From Streptomyces resistomycificus (GTDB lineage Bacteria > Actinomycetota > Actinomycetes > Streptomycetales > Streptomycetaceae): 64,000 bases of DNA. How positions within the stretch are numbered: the first letter of the stretch is position 1; each line of letters opens with the position of its first letter. This document shows, one piece after another, positions 59,951-64,000 of the stretch. The stretch covers positions 18,411 through 82,410 of the forward strand of contig NZ_KQ949008.1 in NCBI RefSeq assembly GCF_001514265.1, read 5' to 3'. Made by a program: the position numbers and the translations under genes. Below the pieces are notes generated by a model. That model was not told the origin of the DNA and searched no databases. It worked only from the letters and a program-made list of their open reading frames with translations.

Positions 59951-60648
59951 GTTCACGACCACGCTGATTATCGGGACGTCGATGGGCGCGAGCCACTCCT
60001 TTTTCCTGCGGAGGGGCGACGTCGCCGGGCGAAGACCGATCCCAAGCCTGGGCCGAGCCGCAGTTGCCGAAACCCGCCAACGGAACCAGGTGGTCAAGCC
60101 GGGTTGTGACCGAGCGCTGTGATAGAGCGCTGTGACCGGCCCCTGAACGGTCGAGTGCTGTGCCCCCGTGGGTTCGCCGAGTTGGTTGGTTGCCGGGGCA
60201 CCCAGGGTGCGCCCGGCCCAACCCCAGAACTCCCCGCCCGGCTCGACTCGTACGTCCAGGGCCTTCGCGGCGCGGGCGTGGCGGGCGCGCGCCTGCGCTG
60301 TTCGGTGTCCGGGTCAGGGAGCGATCGGGCGTTCGGGCATGAGCGCACGAGCTCGGCGGCCGTTCCCCCAGTAGCAGCCGGCTCTCGCCCTCGGCCCCGC
60401 CTTCACTGACGGCCTGATGAGAAGCGGCGCACTGCTGAGGACTGTGGGAGGGGTCGGGGCGAGCGCGGTGCCGACGTGCGGGGGTGGCGCCACCGGCCGG
60501 AGGCGCCGCGGGCGACGTCGGCACCGACTGTCCCCATGGATCAGACGCGGAGGCACTGCGGATGACGAAGTCGAAGGCGCGCGCAGCACGCCTCGTCGGC
60601 CGGCCGTCGAAGAACTGCTTGCCGAGACCGACGGGCTACGGCTACGCC
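59951..60648. other. gap without a recognisable gene
   Basis: About 700 bases. Only the 11-bp direct repeat GAGCGCTGTGA at 60112-60122 and 60125-60135 was noticed. The reading frames are Arg/Pro-rich and look noncoding. Confidence 0.4.
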
Positions 60649-61866
60649 CTAGGCGAGCCGCTCGATCAGCATGGCCATGCCCTGCCCGCCGCCGACGCAC
60701 ATCGTCTCCAGGCCGATCTCTTTGTCATGGGCCTGAAGGTTATTGATGAGCGATCCGGTGATGCGCGCTCCGGTCATCCCATAGGGGTGGCCCAACGCGA
60801 TGGCTCCGCCCGAAACGTTGAGTTTGTCCTCGTCGATCTGCAGCGCCCGCGCAGAGCCGAGCACCTGCACGGCGAATGCTTCGTTGATCTCGACGAGATC
60901 AACCTCGCTGATGGTCAAGCCTGCGTGGTCGAGTGCCTGACGGGTGGCCTCGACGGGTCCGAGGCCCATGATCTCCGGTGAGAGAGCGGTCACGCCGGTG
61001 GAGATGATGCGGGCCAGCGGCTGCAGGCCCAGTTCACGCGCCCGGACATCAGACATGATGACGAGTGCCGCCGCTCCGTCGTTGAGCGGGCACGAGTTGC
61101 CGGCGGTGACGGAGCCCTTCTCACGGAAGACCGGCTTGAGCGCGGAGACCGCGTCGAGCGTCGCGCCGGGCCGCGGGCAGTCGTCCACGGTCACGATCGA
61201 CCCGTCGGGCAGGGTGATCGGGGTGATCTCCTTGCGGAAGTGGCCGCGCCCGATGGCCTCCTCGGCTCGGTGCTGCGAACGAACCGCCCACCGGTCCTGC
61301 TCTTCGCGACCGATGCCCGTGAGGGAGGCAACGTTCTCCGCGGTTTCACCCATGGTGATGTACACGTCGGGCACCAGTCCCGACTCGCGAGGATCGGTCC
61401 ACGCCTCGTGGCTCTCCTGCCTGGCGGCCGAGCGGGCCCGAGCGACCCCGAACGCGGGATTCTGCGTGTCCGGCCAGGAGTCCGAGGTGCCGTTGACATA
61501 CCGGGACACGGCCTCTGTGCCCGCCGAGATGTAGGCCGAACCTTCGCCCGCCTTGATCGCGTGGAAGGCCATCCGCGTCGTCTGCAACGACGACGAGCAG
61601 TAGCGGGTCACCGTGGTACCCGGCAGCTTGTCGTAACCCAGTTGGACCGCGACGTTGCGTGCCAGGTTGAAGCCTTGTTCGCCACCGGGCAGTCCGCAGC
61701 CGAGGATCAGGTCTCCGATCTCGCCGGGGTCGAGTCCCGGGACCTTGGCGAGCGCCGCGGCGATCACCTGGGTGGCGAGATCGTCGCTGCGCATCTCCTT
61801 CAGCGCCCCCTTGAACGCCCGCCCTATCGGCGAGCGGGCGTAGGACACAATCACGGCTTCGGGCAT
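60649..61866 (-). CDS. acetyl-CoA C-acyltransferase (thiolase)
   Basis: 405 residues. Catalytic Cys90 in VTRYCSSSLQT, His360 in ALGHPYGMTGAR and Cys390 in ETMCVGGGQGMA, as in degradative thiolases (FadA/AtoB type). The N-terminal AVIVSYARSPIGRAFKGALK is canonical. It cleaves 3-ketoacyl-CoA to acetyl-CoA and a shorter acyl-CoA. Divergent from an acyl-CoA dehydrogenase gene; the SDR that follows it would complete much of a beta-oxidation set. Confidence 0.95.
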   Translation of the reverse strand: MPEAVIVSYARSPIGRAFKGALKEMRSDDLATQVIAAALAKVPGLDPGEIGDLILGCGLPGGEQGFNLARNVAVQLGYDKLPGTTVTRYCSSSLQTTRMAFHAIKAGEGSAYISAGTEAVSRYVNGTSDSWPDTQNPAFGVARARSAARQESHEAWTDPRESGLVPDVYITMGETAENVASLTGIGREEQDRWAVRSQHRAEEAIGRGHFRKEITPITLPDGSIVTVDDCPRPGATLDAVSALKPVFREKGSVTAGNSCPLNDGAAALVIMSDVRARELGLQPLARIISTGVTALSPEIMGLGPVEATRQALDHAGLTISEVDLVEINEAFAVQVLGSARALQIDEDKLNVSGGAIALGHPYGMTGARITGSLINNLQAHDKEIGLETMCVGGGQGMAMLIERLA

Positions 61867-62190
61867 CTGAGTGCTCTTCCTCGGAGATCCGGCGGTGGGT
61901 TCTGTCCGGGCGAGCGGCTCTCAAGCTCCGGCAGAAACAGGGATGACGCCAGCAATTTAGTTACTCGGAGCAGGTACTCCCTAGGACGATCGCGCCTCGC
62001 CGTGGTACGTCCGCGCCAGACGACCCATGCCCGTTTCGTCCTCATGGCCGCCTACCCCGCAGACAGGGTTGACGGAATCGACCCATCCAAGAAAACTAAG
62101 CACTCGCATAGTTACTATGCACTCGCTTACTTCCTACTTCTCACTTCGTGCTTCGTACTTCCTCTTTCCGGCGAGCGACGAGGAGCTCCT
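61867..62190. promoter_or_regulatory. divergent promoter region with palindrome GCATAG-TTA-CTATGC
   Basis: 324 bases between thiolase and acyl-CoA dehydrogenase starts. It holds a perfect inverted repeat at 62106-62120 (6-bp arms, 3-base centre), flanked by direct repeats CACTCGC (62101-62107 and 62120-62126). Both are plausible sites for a TetR-like repressor of the module. A pyrimidine-rich run with ACTTCC/ACTTCT/ACTTCG steps follows (62127-62167), then GAGGAG before the GTG at 62191. Confidence 0.6.
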
Positions 62191-63336
62191 GTGCGCCGTA
62201 CTGTCTTCGATGCCGACCATGAGGCCTTCCGGACCTCCGTCCGGGCATTCGTGGAGCGCGAGCTACGGCCGCGCCAGGAGGAATTCATCCAGCAGCGGGC
62301 GATCGACCGAGCCGCGTGGAAGGCCGCTGGGCAGCAAGGACTGCTCGGGCTGCTGATACCGGAGCAGTACGGCGGCGGCGAGGCGGGCGACTATCGCTTC
62401 ACCGCGGTTCTGCACGAGGAATTCGCCAGGCTGTCGGTGGCATTCGCCTCCTCGTTCACCATCCACTGCGAGGTCGTCGCCCCTTATCTGGTCGAGCTGA
62501 CCACCGAGGAGCAGCGCGAGCGCTGGCTGCCGCGGTTCTGCGCGGGCGAGCTGGTCACCGCGATCGGTATGACCGAGCCCTCGGCGGGTTCCGATCTCGC
62601 GGCCCTGCGGACCACGGCCGTGCGCGACGGGGAGGACTGGACCCTCAACGGCTCCAAGACCTTCATCACCAACGGCTTCGGCGCCGACCTCGTGGTCGTC
62701 GCCGCTCGCACCAGCCCGGAGAAGGGCGCCAAAGGCATCACGCTGTTCGCCGTCGAGACGGACATGCCCGGTTTCGAGCGCGGGCTCAAGCTGGACAAGG
62801 TCGGTCAGCACGAAGCCGACACCGCCGAGCTGTTCTTCCACGACGTGCGCGTCCCGGGCGCCAACGTCATCGGCGAAGTCGACCGCGGCTTCATCCACAT
62901 GATGGAGCGGCTCCCGCAGGAACGGATCGGTGCCGCCGTGCTCAACCTGGCCCACGCCGCGCAGATCCTGGACGAGACGCTGGAGTACGTGAAGGAGCGG
63001 AAGGCCTTCGGCCAGTCCGTCGGCTCCTTCCAGTACAACAAGTTCCGGTTGGCCGAGATGGTCACCCAGATCGAGGTGACCCAGGCCTTCGTCGACCAGT
63101 GCGTCGCCGCCCACGTCCAGGGACGGCTCTCGGCGGTGGACGCGGCCAAGGCCAAGTGGTGGACCGCCCAGGTGCAGAACGAGGTCCTCGACGCCTGCGT
63201 CCAACTGCACGGCGGGTACGGCTACATGAACGAATACCGGGTCGCCCGGGCCTGGCAGGACGCCCGTGTCACCAAGATCTGGGCCGGCTCGAACGAAATC
63301 ATGAAGGAACTCATCGGCCGCGACCTGGGCCTGTAA
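62191..63336 (+). CDS. acyl-CoA dehydrogenase
   Basis: 381 residues, GTG start with GAGGAG upstream; an upstream in-frame extension exists but lacks family similarity. Signature motifs are IGMTEPSAGSDLAALRTTAV (FAD contact) and the C-terminal QLHGGYGYMNEYRVARAWQD, followed by the catalytic-base region ITKIWAGSNEIM. Oxidises acyl-CoA to enoyl-CoA with electron-transfer flavoprotein as acceptor. Divergent from thiolase and just upstream of an SDR. Confidence 0.95.
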   Translation: MRRTVFDADHEAFRTSVRAFVERELRPRQEEFIQQRAIDRAAWKAAGQQGLLGLLIPEQYGGGEAGDYRFTAVLHEEFARLSVAFASSFTIHCEVVAPYLVELTTEEQRERWLPRFCAGELVTAIGMTEPSAGSDLAALRTTAVRDGEDWTLNGSKTFITNGFGADLVVVAARTSPEKGAKGITLFAVETDMPGFERGLKLDKVGQHEADTAELFFHDVRVPGANVIGEVDRGFIHMMERLPQERIGAAVLNLAHAAQILDETLEYVKERKAFGQSVGSFQYNKFRLAEMVTQIEVTQAFVDQCVAAHVQGRLSAVDAAKAKWWTAQVQNEVLDACVQLHGGYGYMNEYRVARAWQDARVTKIWAGSNEIMKELIGRDLGL

Positions 63337-63378
63337 GGCCCTTGGGCACGGACATCACTACCCGGATTGGAGCGCCCG

Positions 63379-64000
63379 GTGGGCAACCTCAGCTTCGACT
63401 TCACCGGCCACACCGTGATCGTCACCGGCGCGGCCCGCGGAATCGGCCTCGAACTCGGCCGGCACCTGCGCACTTCAGGCGCGGACGTGGTCCTGGTCGA
63501 CCGAGACGAGGACGAACTCCGCGCGGCGGCGAAGGAGTTGGACACTCTGTGGGTGGCCGCGGACGTCACCTCCAGCACTGACGCGGAGCGTGTCGTCGCC
63601 ACCGCGCTGGCCGAGACCGGCCGCGTCGACGTCCTGGTCAACAACGCCGGGATCCTGCGCGACGGCGTCCTGTGGAAGCTCACCGACGACGACTGGGACG
63701 CCGTCCTGGCCGTCCACACGGGCGGCACCTTCCGGTTCACCCGGGCGTGCGTCCCCCACTTCCGCGCCCAGGGCTATGGCCGGGTCGTCAACGTCACCTC
63801 CTACTCCGGCCTGCACGGCAACATCGGCCAGGCCAACTACGCCACCGCCAAAGCCGGGATCATCGGCTTCACCCGCACCGCCGCCAAAGAGCTCGCCCGC
63901 TTCGGCGTCACCGTGAACGCCATCTCCCCCAACGCGGAGACCCGCATGGTCTCTTCCGTCCCCGCCGAGAAGCGCGCCGAGCTGACCGCCGGCATCCCGA
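63379..64000 (+). CDS. short-chain dehydrogenase/reductase, partial at the right edge
   Basis: GTG at 63379 with TTGGAG upstream. Cofactor motif TGAARGIG, then VLVNNAGILRDGVLWKLTDD, the catalytic serine in VVNVTSYSGLHGN and YATAKAG (Tyr and Lys of YxxxK). The gene runs out of the window at 64000. It resembles the 3-hydroxyacyl-CoA or FabG-type SDR that works between an acyl-CoA dehydrogenase and a thiolase, which fits its position 42 bases after the dehydrogenase gene. Confidence 0.93.
   Translation, partial: MGNLSFDFTGHTVIVTGAARGIGLELGRHLRTSGADVVLVDRDEDELRAAAKELDTLWVAADVTSSTDAERVVATALAETGRVDVLVNNAGILRDGVLWKLTDDDWDAVLAVHTGGTFRFTRACVPHFRAQGYGRVVNVTSYSGLHGNIGQANYATAKAGIIGFTRTAAKELARFGVTVNAISPNAETRMVSSVPAEKRAELTAGIP

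Noticed and set aside
60112..60135. 11-bp direct repeat GAGCGCTGTGA as an attachment site
   Set aside because: Too short, no integrase or tRNA gene nearby; likely chance or minor duplication.
61240..62190. Long in-frame extension upstream of the acyl-CoA dehydrogenase
   Set aside because: It runs antisense through the thiolase gene, has no similarity to the family, and the GTG at 62191 has a good ribosome binding site.

Overview
The window looks like a piece of a Streptomyces (or very close actinomycete) chromosome arm or large linear replicon. GC content is high throughout, GTG/TTG starts are common, regulators are mostly TetR/MerR/HxlR types sitting beside small catabolic genes, and many genes are linked by ATGA/GTGA overlaps. 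No rRNA, tRNA, CRISPR array or replication origin was seen.

Layout. 1-8.1 kb: a catabolic or detoxification block (end of an MDR oxidoreductase, an alpha/beta hydrolase, a dimeric-barrel protein, a crotonase, an SDR with a divergent TetR, IS debris, then a TetR divergent from a second, related alpha/beta hydrolase). 8.1-10.2 kb: a DUF1963-like gene and a mosaic of DnaE, TniA-like and TniB-like scraps. 10.2-15.6 kb: an ABC-2 exporter (ATPase plus two permeases, one with a large outside domain) divergent from a histidine kinase/response regulator pair. 15.6-25.7 kb: TetR with a truncated membrane gene, a small secreted protein, a BtrH-like protein, an imine-reductase-like enzyme with divergent HxlR, a very large secreted subtilase and a DUF4333 lipoprotein.

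25.9-28.8 kb: a four-gene cluster built around a WXG100-like protein with a long glycine-rich C-terminal region, which resembles a type VII secretion substrate and partners. 28.8-32.2 kb: LysR, F420-enzyme and aldo-keto reductase fragments around an intact IS5-type element (17-bp perfect terminal repeats, TTA target duplication) that carries an extra unrecognised gene next to its frameshifted transposase. 32.3-36.8 kb: a YCII protein, a 36-residue HEGTG-repeat peptide and an SGNH esterase coupled by ATGA and GTGA overlaps, then a MerR regulator divergent from a double alpha/beta-hydrolase fusion.

37-50 kb: accessory region of small hypothetical genes, a formylglycine-enzyme-like protein, GNAT, lipoprotein, MFS exporter with its TetR, SnoaL-like, MerR, methyltransferase and an intracellular trypsin-like protein, mixed with many gene fragments (Y-family polymerase, PucR, transposase, MDR, YCII and imine reductase). 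50.4-58.3 kb: a kinase/regulator pair, a GT39 (ArnT-like) and a GT2-GtrA glycosyltransferase transcribed together, then a Tat-exported FAD amine-oxidase-like protein. 58.5-64 kb: a GNAT-DUF2716 fusion, then a fatty-acid-type module (thiolase divergent from acyl-CoA dehydrogenase followed by an SDR that runs off the window).

The high density of broken genes, and the presence of second decayed copies of genes that are intact elsewhere in the window, indicate a region of repeated insertion, deletion and duplication.
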